From contig CM065802.1 in the NCBI GenBank assembly GCA_033398695.1, forward strand, positions 147,112,096 to 147,176,095: a DNA stretch of 64,000 bases, given 5' to 3'. The notes below the pieces were generated by a model. The model was not told the origin of the DNA, made no database searches, and saw nothing but the letters and a program-made list of their open reading frames with translations. Of the stretch, positions 10,256-21,203 are shown piece after piece. The translations under genes and the position numbers were made by a program. The stretch's first letter is position 1; every line of letters begins with the position of its first letter. The stretch comes from Orobanche coerulescens. Lineage: Eukaryota; Streptophyta; Magnoliopsida; Lamiales; Orobanchaceae.

Positions 10256-10395
10256 GTATGTGCCGCGGCACAAGGGGATGTGCGCAGCGGCACGCCATGT
10301 TCTGTGCCGCGGCACGGCCTGGAGGCCTGACCGTGAATTTTAGCCGCGGGCCACGGCACACTCAGTCTGCTCCGTGGCACGCGAGTCAGTAGGTC
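10256..10395 (+). promoter_or_regulatory. GC-rich palindrome cluster in the LTR upstream of a weak TATA
   Basis: GTGCCGCGGCAC is perfect at 10260-10271 and 10304-10315. Diverged forms lie at about 10280-10293 and 10343-10382. CCTTTTATCAGC at about 10395 is a weak TATA candidate. The cluster stands out in an AT-rich LTR. Confidence 0.5.
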
Positions 10396-11374
10396 CTTTT
10401 ATCAGCGGGATTTGGAGAGAATTTCATTTTCCTCTCCTTTCTTCTTCCTTCTCTCCATGGGCGATTTTTGGGCGGTTTGTTGGGCGATCTTCATCATCAA
10501 GCGTCATCTTGGGATGGATTTGTGTGTGTTAACATCATTTAATCCATTGTTCTTTGCCGGATCGAGGTATTTTTCTTGATTCCCTAGAGTTGACTTTTTG
10601 GGAGTTTTGTTCTTGATTCCGAATCCAATCCAGTTTAGATGAATCGATTGGTGTTAGATGTTGTTGTTAAACATGTTTAATGGATTGTATATCCATATCT
10701 TCGGTTCGTTTCAACCCGAATGGTGATTTCGGTGTTCTTGAGGTGTATTGAACATTTAATGTTCCATTAAATATTCAAATGAGTTTTCCTTCGATAGTGT
10801 GATGTGATCTCCATTGTTTTTGGTCTTGATCCTCGTCGTAATCATGTTTTTGTTATTTCTTCTGGAGGACTATAGGTTCTCGAGGATTCTGAGTTGATCT
10901 CCGTTTTGTGTTGGTAATTCGGGTGGCGTTATTTTCGTAGTGTACGCGGTGCTATTGTATTCTTGATTATGTTTAGGAGTTCGGGGCTGCTCGACCACAT
11001 GCCGTTCATCGTCTCGTTTCGATCATGGTTCCGAGGAAATTATTCTTCTTATACGATTTGTTTCCGGCAAATAGAGTTTACATATTGGATTTACGATGGT
11101 TGGTTTACCCTCGTGAATATGATTCGTGTGAATTGACTATGATTTGATTATTTTGAACGTTGAGGGCTTTAATGATATCCCTACTTGTTTAATGTTGTGG
11201 AATCGTGTATTCCATGTTAATTGTGTTGTTGTGTTGTGATTGATTGCTCTTGATGGTGGTATTGTGATGAGTATGATAATTGAGTCGGGCAAGTGGCCAT
11301 TTCTAGCAAGTATTCTTAATGAACTTACATTCTTAGCATATTAGTATTGCATGGGTGACGTGTGTGTGTATGCT

Positions 11375-11506
11375 CACTACGGGTTAGATCCGATGGGGTC
11401 TCGGTAGGGGTCCACAGAGGTGTGGATCGACGAGATTTGCTTTTAACCACTATGGGTTAGATCCGACGGTGTCTCGGTAGGGGTCCACAGAGGCGTGGAT
11501 CAACGG
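11375..11506 (+). repeat. Tandem duplication, period about 73 bp, in LTR
   Basis: Two units share GGGTTAGATCCGA and GTAGGGGTCCACAGAGG. A related GGTAGGGTC...GAGG word is repeated four times at the comparable place in the LTR at 33105. Confidence 0.8.
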
Positions 11507-12053
11507 TTAATTGTGGTGCATTTTTATAAATGTGTTTTGGGTTATGGCATTTTCGGAAATGAGTGTTTTGAACAGTGATTTCATGATTGCATGCATTGAC
11601 TAAATGTGTAAGATGTAAGTTGTTCATTGGACTACTTGGATAGGATGACACTAGAATATTTGTCATATGTGTTTAGTCCTTTAGTTATGGGTTTTTGATG
11701 TTGGGAAACGGACCATGCTATTGTTCTCGTGTACTGTGATTTGATGAGATTTAGGATGAGATCGCAATGGTTTTGTAAAGGTCGTTTTACGGAAAGTGAT
11801 TTTGGGCCGAGATCTATTCGTCTTGAAATGGGTGCTTTTCAACTAAGGACTCGAGGTCCAGCAAGGTTTCTACTTTTAAAAATCCAAGAGATGAGGAATT
11901 TATTTTCAAACATTTCATTGATTGCCTTCTAATTAATAAAACCTCTCGGGAAGGCTTTGGTAGTTAATTGTCGTACCCGATTCATGATTTCTATTTGTTT
12001 GTTACATTTCGTATGATTATGTACTTGCAATAGCAAAATAGTGGGATTTTGCT

Positions 12054-12075
12054 ACCCCCCGAGTAATCGGGGGGT
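12054..12075 (+). promoter_or_regulatory. Perfect stem-loop with GTAA loop in LTR
   Basis: Arms ACCCCCCGA and TCGGGGGGT (nine pairs) around the loop GTAA, about 0.38 kb from the LTR end. The LTR at 33105 has the same loop and context at 35145. Confidence 0.6.
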
Positions 12076-12398
12076 GGATGTCTGTTTTGCATTCAGGTTT
12101 TGGGGAGAATAACACAGGGTTGGCACGGAGGATGATGATTGATGATCGATACTAATCACGGGAGGATCCGTACGATGTTGTTTCGGACTAGCTGTAGTTT
12201 TATTTTCCACTGCAGTACCTTCCCATTGCACGGGAGTATTTTATTTTGACCCATGCGTGGGCGCATATTGGGATTTATTTGTATGTACTGATTGAAAGAC
12301 CAAATCGGTCTACTGAGTCTTTTGAGCCTTAAAGGTGATGTTGAGATGTTTAATTGTGTTACCATCTTAGTAGATCCTTGAGAGAAGAATTTATGGCC

Positions 12399-12430
12399 TG
12401 TAATATCCCTGAGTGGATTGGGGTGTTACA
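12399..12430 (+). promoter_or_regulatory. Terminal inverted repeat at LTR 3' end
   Basis: TGTAATATCCC at 12399 faces GGGGTGTTACA at 12420-12430, so the last 32 bp look like a miniature LTR with TG...CA ends. Confidence 0.6.
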
Positions 12431-13560
12431 CCCGCATCCAACAAGACCGGGGAGTGCCTTCAGGCAATCACTGACAGTGACTCCTCTGACGATGAGATCG
12501 AAGATAAAGCATATATATATACTTTATGGCCAAAGAAATACAGGACGATGAGGACAGCAATGATGAAGTAAGCTCAACTTCAACTATTCTTGTAAATGCA
12601 TCGCATACCTTTGAAAATATGATGAAAGAATTCAAAAATATTCAAAAGGCCCATAAGAATTTAAAACGAGAAAACATAAAGCTTGAAATTTCAAACTAAG
12701 AGTTGAAAGATGAAAATGATCTTGTGAAGAATAATTATAAAAATATGTTTATTGATTGCGAAAACAGCAAGGTTACATTTCAAAAACTCATTGAAAGCAA
12801 TCATCAACTTGCCCATGATCTAAATGAGGGTAAGTCTCATAATGATAGCAAGACAAATGATTTTGCTTTACTCGAAGCCAAAGTAAAAAACTCTCGAGAA
12901 ACGAGAAGGAGAATTAGAGACCATCTTGAAATCATTCGAGAAATCGTCTAAACGGATGGAAGAAATTCTAAGCACTGGGCAACATGCCCATGATAAAAGT
13001 GGCTTAGGGTAAAACTCATCCTCCAATAAGGGAAAAACTAGTACGGTATTCGCGAGGGGTGTGGAACCCATTCCTGTTCCCGAAGACACTACAAGTCCCG
13101 CAAAAGCTACATGTGCCCTTTGTACAGCAAAGGCTGCAATTACGCCACCAAGTTTATATCACAAACAGCGGAGATCTTAGCCTCTCAGACCTGTAAGGCA
13201 TAATCAACAGCATGCTCCCTGAGCATATCAAAAGCACCAGCAGCCATTTAGACAGAAGGCTGTATACAAATATCAAAGGCAAACACCGTAGTACTATCAA
13301 CAATACAGTGGGCCTTGATATTGGATACAGGAGCCCAGTTATCCATCCAGAAAGTAGGTCACCACACATCATCAACAACAGCTCTGGGAATCCAACTGGA
13401 GACCCAGACAAGTTGTAAGACCTAAGAAAATGGCTCCACCTCCTAGACGGCAATCATACTGGAATAATAACCCTAAATTTTACATGCATGATAATCAAGG
13501 TTACACTGACTACATGCTTGCCCCACGTAGACACCGCAAAACTGGATAAAAAGTAACCTA
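12431..13560 (+). pseudogene. gag: SIRE1 gag C-terminal remnant
   Basis: Translated pieces include acidic DSDSSDDEIEDKA, then a Lys/Glu/Asn-rich stretch (12590-12955) with coiled-coil character, and a basic region. This resembles the gag C-terminus of SIRE elements and the same region of the SIRE2 gag at 62550-62900. Several frame changes prevent one ORF. The capsid part and the CCHC knuckle are absent. Confidence 0.6.
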
Positions 13561-15124
13561 CAACAAACTTATTACTCTCAGGCAAATTTGGGTACCAAAA
13601 GGCACTAACATACATGGACCCAACAATCAAAGGGGACCTAAATCTACTTCATTTTTATGCTTACACGATTTAAAAGCGAAGTACATCTGGTATTTTAACA
13701 GTGGATGTTCTTGGCACATGATAGGTGATATCAGCACACTGTTAGATTATGTAGAAGGTCGCGGCCCAAAGGTGCGCTTTGGTGACAAGTCCAAAGGAAG
13801 AACAAGAGAGAAGGGAACCCTGCTTGTAGGAAAGTTCAAAGTCACCAATGTAGCCTATGTTGAAGGCTTACCGTACAATCTACTTAGTATTAGCCAGTTC
13901 TATGACAAATAGTTCTCGATGAAATTCTATATAGACCACTGTCGAGTGAAGGACATCAAGACCAAAGAAATCATCCTCACAGGAAGTAGGTCAGGTAATA
14001 TGTATACTGCTGACTGGAAGCCTACGAGCTCCACTGTTCCGTGTTTGGTTGCCAAAGGCACTGTAGATCAAAGCTGGCTGTGGCACAAGAGGATGTCTCA
14101 TATCAACTTTAGGACGGTCAACAAACTCGCCAGACAGGGAATGGTTAGAGGCTTGTCCGATGTGTCATTCCATGAAGACAACGTCTGCGGAACCTATCAG
14201 AAAGGCAAACAAGTAAAAACCACCCTGAAAAGCAAATCATACCTGTCCACCCACATGGTTCTGGATATGCTACACATGGACCTCTACGGACCTGTAGACC
14301 CTGTAAATTTGGGAGGTAAGAAATATTGTCTTGTCATTGTTGATGATTTTTCCAGGTACACTTGGGCAATCTTTCTAAGCAAGAATAAAAAAACAACAAT
14401 AAATTCACCAGAGCACCTCAGAAAGCTACAAAATGAGAAATGGTTGAGTATCGTGTCCATTCGTTCCGACAGAGGTATTTAATTCACAAATAGCTTTATA
14501 GAACAATACTGTTCAGATAATGGAATACAACACGAATACTCAGCAGTCCAGACTCCTCAGCAAAATGGTGTTGCCGAGCGAAAGAATAGAACACTCAAGG
14601 AAGCAACAAATATAGCGTGCTATACACAAAACTGTTGTATCATCAACAAGCATCACAACAAACTTCATGAGTTATGGAACAACAAAACTCCATTAGTTGC
14701 ATACTTTCAAATCTTTGGATGCAGATATTATGTTTTGAATAATGGGAAAGACCAACTCAAGACCTTCGATGAAAATTCGGATGAGGGGATATTTGTAGGA
14801 TACTTCTTTGTTAGAAAACCCTTCAGAATCTTTAATAAAAAGAAGTTGACAATAGAGGAAACTGTCCATGTAGTGTTTGATGAACCTCATTTTGATCCTA
14901 CAGGAGTAGAAGACTTAACCAAAAATATCCAAACACTTTCCATCAATGACCATCTAACTCCAATAGAGCCTTTCGTAGACATGGAAATAAATCCCGCAGC
15001 TGTAAGATCTAAAGTAATCGAAGCCGATGCTGTACAAACTGAAGCCAAGACTACAACACCACAAGATACAGTACGGGATGCTGAACTAGAACCTAACAGA
15101 AGATGGTTGAGAGATCACCCATAG
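13561..15124 (+). pseudogene. pol: SIRE1 protease and integrase
   Basis: QIWVPKGT at about 13581 marks the gag-protease junction. The protease signature reads YFNSGCSWHM at 13691-13720: the catalytic Asp of D-S-G is replaced by Asn (AAC at 13697-13699). After a stop at 13910-13912 comes the pre-integrase region with WLWHKRMSHINF, the two His of the HHCC finger. Its Cys pair reads CGTYQ, so one Cys is now Tyr. The integrase core shows LHMDLYGPV (first Asp), RSDRG (second Asp) before TAA at about 14480, and QQNGVAERKNR (Glu) beyond it. The triad residues exist but the frame is interrupted. The rest, to 15124, is the integrase C-terminal linker. Confidence 0.8.
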
Positions 15125-15277
15125 GAGTTTATTATAGGAGATATTGATGCTGGTGTATCTACTTGAAGAAGAATACATAGTACACAAGGAACTGTACTGT
15201 GCGCGCAAGCAGAGACCGATTCTGAGAAATCTTTTTTTCCTATATGGAAATCCCAAGCTGAACTTAGGAGGCTAGCT

Positions 15278-16110
15278 ATGTGCACCCTAGTTGTATTCTT
15301 AGATCAATCTGAGCCTGTTTCTACAAATGAAGCCTTGAATAATTCTCACTGGATCACTTCTATGGAAGAAGAGCTTAATGGTTTCGGAAGAACCAACGTA
15401 TGGTATCTAGTATCCAGGCCAGAACATCAAGCTGTAATTGGAACCAAATGGGTATTTAGAAACAAGAAGGATGAGAATGAGCTTGTTATTAGAAACAAAT
15501 CCCGTTTAGTCGCACAAGGCTACAGACAGGAAGAAGGCATATATTACGATGAGACATTTGCCCCTGTAGCAAGACTAGAAGCCATCAGGATATTCCTAGT
15601 TTTTGTCGCCCGTAAGAGCTTTATATTATATCCAATGGACATTAAGAGCGCATTACTGAATGGAGATCTCGCTGAAGAAGTCTATGTCCAACAATCACCA
15701 GGATTTGTCAATACTGAAGGCGGAGACCTAGTATACAGAATATGAAAAGCTCTATATGAACTTAAGCAAGCACCAAGATCTTGGTATGAAACCCTGTCCC
15801 TGTACCTTATCAACAATGGATTTGAGAAAGGTGCTGTGGACAAGACTCTATTTAAGATCTAGGAAGGAGATGGCCTGTTAATTGTACAAATATATGTCGA
15901 TGTATATTTGGTTCTACTAACCTTGCTTTGTGTTAAAGGTTCTATCATCTCATGCAAAGTAAATTTGAAATGAGTATGATGGGAGAACTTAGTTGTTTCC
16001 TAGGATTGCTGGTGAAGCAATTGCCTACACGAATCTTCATCACCAGGAGAAGTATAGGAAGGATCTACTCCACTAGTTTTGGATAATAAACTCCAAATCC
16101 TAGTCAACCC
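15278..16110 (+). pseudogene. pol: SIRE1 reverse transcriptase, inactive
   Basis: 15278-15745 encodes a clear Copia RT N-terminal half: [48 protein letters not shown] split across the ORF, and [17 protein letters not shown] follows at 15743-15745. The same frame goes on with ALYELKQAPRSWYETL. At about 15897 the catalytic YVDD box reads YVD and then loses one base, so the second Asp and everything after it are out of frame. RT activity is therefore excluded. Homology fades by about 16110. Confidence 0.8.
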
Positions 16111-16124
16111 CCATAAGCACTTCC

Positions 16125-16838
16125 ATGAAAATTAGTGCTGATGAAGCTGGAAAAACGGTTGATCAATCACTTTACAGGAAGCTTATTGGCTCACTCTTAT
16201 ACTTAACAGCTAGCAGGACCGATATCCAGTTTTTTGTAGGAGTGTGTGCTTGGTATCAAGTAGCACCTAAGGAGTCACACTTCATGACAGCCAAGCGTAT
16301 CCTTAAGTACGTGAAAGGAATAGTTGATGTAGGACTGTGGTATCCTAAGGAAGGAGGATTCAATTTGGTTGGTACAGCGACTCGGATCTCGGAGGTTGTA
16401 AGTCGGATATGAAGAGTACAAGCGATACTTGTCACTTTATTGGACCTATACTTGTGTCATGGTTCAGTAAGAACCAATTGGCCAAGCCGCTTTCTCCAGT
16501 TGAGTCAGAATATTATGCCACTCGAAGTTGCTGTTATGCAGATTCTCTGGATGCAACATCAGTTACAAGATTTTGAAATCAGTGCCAGAGAGATGCCAAT
16601 CATGTGCCATAGCACCAGTTCAATTGCAATAACGCACAACCCTATACTGCCCTCGCGAACTAAGCACATTGATATGAAGCATCACTTCATTAGGAATCAT
16701 GTTGAGAATAAGGATGTTCGAATCGAAAAGATTCATACATACATTCAGCTGGCCGACATCTTTATAAAACCTCTGACCACTACCAGATTCTGTATGCTTC
16801 GTCAAGAATTGGGAATGCTACAGCCTGAATCCAGGTAA
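16125..16838 (+). pseudogene. pol: SIRE1 RNase H and pol C-terminus
   Basis: Contains YRKLIGSLLYLTASRTDI (end of RT) and RILKYVKGIVDVGLWY, then after a frame break ISFKNQ-like sequence, VESEYYAT-like words and SRTKHIDMKHHFIR, ending LRQELGMLQPESR. These are the classical Copia RNase H landmarks. The break near 16375-16440 separates the catalytic Asp region from the rest. The stop TAA at 16836-16838 overlaps CAGGTAAGT, a perfect plant splice-donor consensus. Confidence 0.8.
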
Positions 16839-17587
16839 GTTTTTACGCTTTTACTCATCAATTGAGGGGGAATGCTGTAAGACCCAAGAGTACAGTATCC
16901 ACTTTAATTGATTATACACTCAGAACAAGTCAGATAGTACTGTAGGATAAAGAAGGCATGAAACCTTCCTATAGATGACGTGTGCATTAATTAACGGAGA
17001 ATACAGTACGACCGATGAATGCAGTATTAATACAAAAATCGACGTAAGAATTGAATCATGTATGTACCTTTTAAGGGGGAATGCTGTATTGATTCGCGGA
17101 TACATCACATACACTGTAGGATGTCAATTAATATTATATTACAACTCTATTTGTACATAAAATGTTTTAAGTCCATGTGCCATGTTTACATTTCAAACGT
17201 TTTAGCCTTCAATGTTTTAAAGACACCTGGTCTTCAATGCCTCAAATACCATAGTTTTAACAATTTCATAACCGCTGTTTCGTGCAATAAGGGAAGACGA
17301 ACTGTCAAAAGTGGGGTCGGTTATCATTTCAAAAATAGATGGATAAGACGTACAAGTTACTCTGAATCCATCCTGGACATTCTTTAATAAAATGGTTCCC
17401 ATCCCTTAAATCTGACCATTTTGTATGAAACCCTAATCTTCCATGCACCCTATAAAAGGACTATATTTTGCTCCTTTAGACTCTTTACACTTTCAGCAAA
17501 CTAAACGAGTCTTCAACAAACAATTTACATATCTTCTACAATTTTCTGCGATGTTTCCCAGTTTCTTAGAACTCTTTTTCTGCAAGA
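16839..17587 (+). other. Spacer between pol and env-like ORF with two polypurine tracts and a TATA box
   Basis: About 750 bp without a gene. GGGGGAATGCTGTA occurs at about 16866-16879 and again at about 17079-17092, like the repeated polypurine tracts of SIRE elements. CCTATAAAAGG at 17449-17459 is a strong TATA box 130 bp before the ATG of the env-like ORF. An alternative reading is that TGCTGTAAGACC at 16873 is an LTR start and the env-like ORF belongs to another element. I prefer a spacer, because no second copy of such an LTR is present. Confidence 0.5.
17451..17457 (+). promoter_or_regulatory. TATA box upstream of env-like ORF
   Basis: TATAAAA followed by GGACTATATTTTGC, about 130 bp before ATG 17588. 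It could drive separate expression of the env-like ORF or be an LTR remnant. Confidence 0.45.
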
Positions 17588-19291
17588 ATGTCGACTTCTC
17601 GGACTTCTTCTCTTTCCATGAAGAAGAGAGAATCAATCATCGACGGACACATCTCTCCAGGACTGTGGTGATGGAGAGAATCAATCTCGAAGGGGAAGAC
17701 TTCATCAGAATGGAGAAATTCTGAAATCTATGCAACTGTTCAAGGGATTGAGGTCTCTGTGAATACAGATCTGTTGGAGAAACTATACAGGCTGCCGTTT
17801 GATGGCCTGAAAATGGAAGAAATTGAGGCCTTCGAGTCGAAAAACCTACTGTCTGCCTACTGGAAACTGAGAATGCTAGGAACGTTCACCCCTCGTGCCA
17901 CAAGAAATTTTTTTTTACCCTATGTTTATCTTCATGACTTCTATTGCCGGGTAATTGAGAACCGGACAGGAGCTTTCGAAATGCGCAATAAACTATGCTT
18001 CATAATGATGGTAGCCATCATGTCCAGCGAAAAGGTTAACTTGTTCCAAATTCTGCTGAAGAGGATTCAGAAAGAGGCTGTAAATCCTGAAACTGCAAAG
18101 AAATCTTTCGGCCTCACCTTGAACTACAGCCTTACCCACTACGGAGTAAAGCAATCTACCGATGCCAAGAAGATTGTCCTCGGAAAATTCATTGGTGGAA
18201 TGAAAGCCACTGTATTTTACAAGTCTCCCGTGATTGCTAAGAGGCTGCACCCTCAAAGCATGCCTATCTCAAGTGACCCGAGGGACGTCACTGTGAGAAT
18301 ATCGACCGAGGAAAAGAAAAGGAAGAGGAGTGTCTCTGATAGCCGGTCACCTCATGCTGTAGAGAAGAAGAAGAATATGACAAAGAAGTCTTCTCAGGGC
18401 GAGGCTACAGTGACTACAACGGTCACTATAGATGTTCCTTCTGTTCCAATAGTTGAACCAATCCCACAGAGCACAACCTCTATGGAAGAGACAGTTGCTG
18501 CAAAAACAGCAGATCCCGAGCCTGTGGCGGCTATGTCGGATGATCAACTATTTTCCAAGCTAGAAGGTTCCGGCGAGTCAGCTGCCCCTTTGGAGCCAAA
18601 AGTCGCTACTCCTATAAGGCTACCCACCCCTATAGTACGAAGTCCTTATCCCCACAGGGTACCATCCCCTATTCGGCATCCCTTTCCAAAACAAGCATCC
18701 ATACCTGTTGCGGATCTCCTCCGAACGGGAGACCTAACTACTGTACAGAGTCCCTCTCCAACTGATATAATAAATAAAATTCTCCTCTAGGTTCAAATCG
18801 AGGAAGCTTTTGATCACTTCAAAATCTGGAAGTCCTACAGGGTCACCCGATACGACACCCTGTACCACTGGGCTGATTGGAAAGATGAGGAAGTATTTGC
18901 TCTGGAGGTCACGGACACCCAGAATGTCAAAGTCCTGATCCACTGGGAGGATCACTTTTCCCGCGATCTCATTTCTAACTTTTACACCGCAAAAGAAAAG
19001 GCTAGACTCAAAGGGAAGTCACAGTCCAGTGACAAAGCTGCATCTACCAACCACCACTCCGACCCTGACTCGAACGACAATGACGATGCCCTATAGGCCG
19101 GTCTAAGGATCAGCCGAGAAGAGGTAAGAGAAGGTGAAATGGCCAAATTCATAAACCAACAGGGTCAGGTGACATCTGACAGACAATAGTCCCCTCCCCC
19201 GCAACAGGAATATGATCATGACCAACAACAAGAGGAATCAGTCCCTCCTATCAGCACTGAAGAGCACTTTGCTCCCAGACAGGACGCCCAG
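17588..19291 (+). pseudogene. Env-like extra ORF of SIRE1, N-terminal two thirds
   Basis: One frame runs from ATG 17588 (MSTSRTSSLSMKKRESI) to the Tekay insertion, about 568 codons, with in-frame stops TGA 17669 and TAG at 18788, about 19094 and about 19187. Residues about 55-210 (VQGIEVSVNTDLLEKLYRLP to YSLTHYGV) resemble the plant domain named putative plant transposon protein, found in extra ORFs of LTR elements. A Lys-rich, then Pro/Ser/Thr-rich linker follows (18260-18790), then WKSYRVTRYDTLYHWADW and an acidic tail. No signal peptide or convincing membrane segment is visible, so 'env-like' refers to its position only. After removal of the insertion the frame continues exactly into 32411 onward. 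Confidence 0.65.
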
Positions 19292-21150
19292 TGTAACACC
19301 CCAATCTCAATGCGGGTAGTTACACGCCGTAGGACCCACCACGGACCTACCAGGCTGATATCATACATACTAAACGACATAACAATACGAAAGTACCATA
19401 ACACGACATTATAATTAAACATTACAAACTATAAGTTAGGCCTCGTGTGCGGCCAAAATTATATGAGATTAACACCATTCAACCAAAATACAAACATCAC
19501 ACGACATATTACAACGAAACCAACTACAACATTAAATATGAAAACTAACACCGACATTCTCAAACCAACTACTGACTCGAGCACTTGAACATCCTGTCTG
19601 CACGTCAGCTTCGTGTGCACCACGTGTAGGCTCCTGAACCTCGAGAGTACCTGAAATGCATAAAACATTCCACCCCAACAAGAGGTTAGAAACAACCGCT
19701 AGTGCAAGTACAATATTATAATATTTTAATACACATGCATTTCCAAATCCTTTTCAAAATCCAAAAAGGTTCGTTTTCACGATATTCCGGAATATCCAAT
19801 ATCAATCATCTGTAAAAAATCACCCGAAGGTAATTCTTGTGACAAGGCTCCTTCGTCCAAGTCCCTGTGAGCCCCGTCGAGCAATCCCCAGGTGAGAATA
19901 CCACCGCCCTGACCTATCCCCAAGTACCGGTCCCCGGAGGTCCCGTCGAACCTTCCCCGAGTGGGCATCCTCACAACACACAAAAATCACAATTTCATCA
20001 CAGAAATGCATGCCATAAAATATTGCAATAAGGTACTTGCCTGGATTCCTAACACACGAAGAAACGATGAATGAATAAGGCTTAGGTCCGAACTTTCTCC
20101 AAATTCAGTTCCTAACAAATATCGAGACTCAATTAACTACAAATTCACTGGAAATCCAAGAATCATCCTAAGTTCTACCCTTAGGAACGATTTATAAAAC
20201 ACTATGGAGGCATAATGAGTTTTACTCGATCAACGTAGGAAAACTCTAAATCAATCCACAAAATTTCGAGGAAAGCATAGAATCATGATTACACAAATAT
20301 AATCTATCATCAATTAGAAGTTATATCCATTGTAAAAATGAAATCCACCCAAACCCCCAAATTTCTAAAAGTAGGGTTCTAAGAAATATTACCTCGAATT
20401 GGACGGTAAAGGATGTTAGGAAGTTGATAAATCCTTGCTAGGAGTTGAAAGGAGTTGATATCCAATAATATCCAGGCAAAATCCTTGCCTTCACACCCTT
20501 GGAATCGCCTAGAAGGTCGGAGAAGATGAGGGAAGATGAAAAATGATGAAAGTTGACTACTCAGATCCTTATATACTGACGCGCATTAGCGTGCGCTAGC
20601 ACTTACGGTTAATGTGCGCTCGCACTTACGGTTTCCACCGATACAACGTGAACTCTCTGTACAACTCCAGAAGGTTCTACCCATCCCTAATAACGTACGC
20701 TACGGAAGAATTAACGTGCACTACCAAGTCATAGTAGCGCACGCTATCGACCTACTAGCGTGCGCTACCTGTTCGTCTCCAGAGTCCAAAAACATTCCGC
20801 CTCTACTGTCCGGACGAAATAGTGTGCGTTACCACTTATTTAACGTGCACTGACAAGTTATGTAGCATGCGCTAGCATATGGCATATCGTGCACTACATG
20901 TTCAACCCTGTTCGGAGGCCAGTACTTAAAAACATTCTGCCTTTACTGGAGTACCGAATTAGCACGCATTACTAAACATCTCTAGCATGTGCTAATCCAC
21001 CACTACAGCGTGCGCTAATCTACAGACTTAGCGTATGCTAACTTCCCATGCACAACACAACTATCTGAACCAAACGAAACATTACACAGTAGTTCTCGAT
21101 AAAACGACAAAATGAAAGTTATAATATTATCAAAAAACGCGTATATTACA
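19292..21150 (-). repeat. 3' LTR of the Tekay element
   Basis: 1859 bp; on the plus strand TGTAACACCCC...TATTACA. The terminal 33 bp (19292-19324) form an inverted repeat TGTAACACCCC / GGGTAGTTACA. The TATA box and palindrome array are listed separately. Confidence 0.9.
20567..21035 (-). promoter_or_regulatory. TATA box and palindrome array of the 3' LTR
   Basis: On the minus strand GTATATAAGG (20567-20576) lies just downstream of an array (20581-21035) of words like TTAGCGTGCGCTAA, at least ten recognisable with decay. About 60 bp of units present in the other LTR are missing here. Confidence 0.6.
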
Positions 21151-21175
21151 CTCTCTGTCTCTAATAAAAAGTTTC
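21151..21175 (-). promoter_or_regulatory. Polypurine tract of the Tekay element
   Basis: On the minus strand a purine-rich AGAGACAGAGAG lies immediately before the LTR, preceded by GTTCGGGATGAAAC, the same 3' motif as in related elements at 9700 and 38990. Confidence 0.7.
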
Positions 21176-21203
21176 ATCCCGAACCTAAAGATGTGAACAA
21201 CTC

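Larger units (their letters stand above)
9743..12430 (+). repeat. Tekay/Del-type LTR, 2.7 kb, 3' LTR
   Basis: Starts TGTAATATCC directly after a polypurine tract and ends GGGGTGTTACA. The preceding internal sequence shows it is a 3' LTR rather than a solo LTR. On its right, CCCGC and a SIRE-like gag begin at once, so the parent element had inserted into SIRE1; the left partner LTR and target duplication are not in the window. It contains a GTGCCGCGGCAC palindrome cluster, a 73-bp tandem duplication, a GTAA-loop hairpin and a terminal inverted repeat, listed separately. Confidence 0.8.
12431..19291 (+). mobile_element. SIRE-like Copia element (SIRE1), 5'-truncated, with env-like ORF
   Basis: Order: gag end, protease, integrase, RT, RNase H, spacer, env-like ORF, which is Copia order (integrase before RT) with an extra 3' ORF as in the SIRE/Maximus lineage. 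The 5' LTR and gag start are missing, replaced by the Tekay LTR ending at 12430. The env-like ORF is cut at 19291 by a Tekay insertion and continues at 32411, then breaks at 33104. The missing 3' part is seen only in the copies at 49183 and 58193, followed by a 131-bp LTR start at 51375 and 60388. Frames are broken by several stops and indels, so it is dead. Confidence 0.75.

Noticed and set aside
16873..17500. A separate LTR starting TGCTGTAAGACC and ending before the env-like ORF
   Set aside because: No second copy, no TG...CA end and no primer site near 17587; kept as an alternative in the spacer entry only.
17588..19291. Functional viral envelope gene
   Set aside because: No signal peptide, transmembrane anchor or fusion peptide visible; only position and the plant extra-ORF domain support the name env-like, and the frame has stops.
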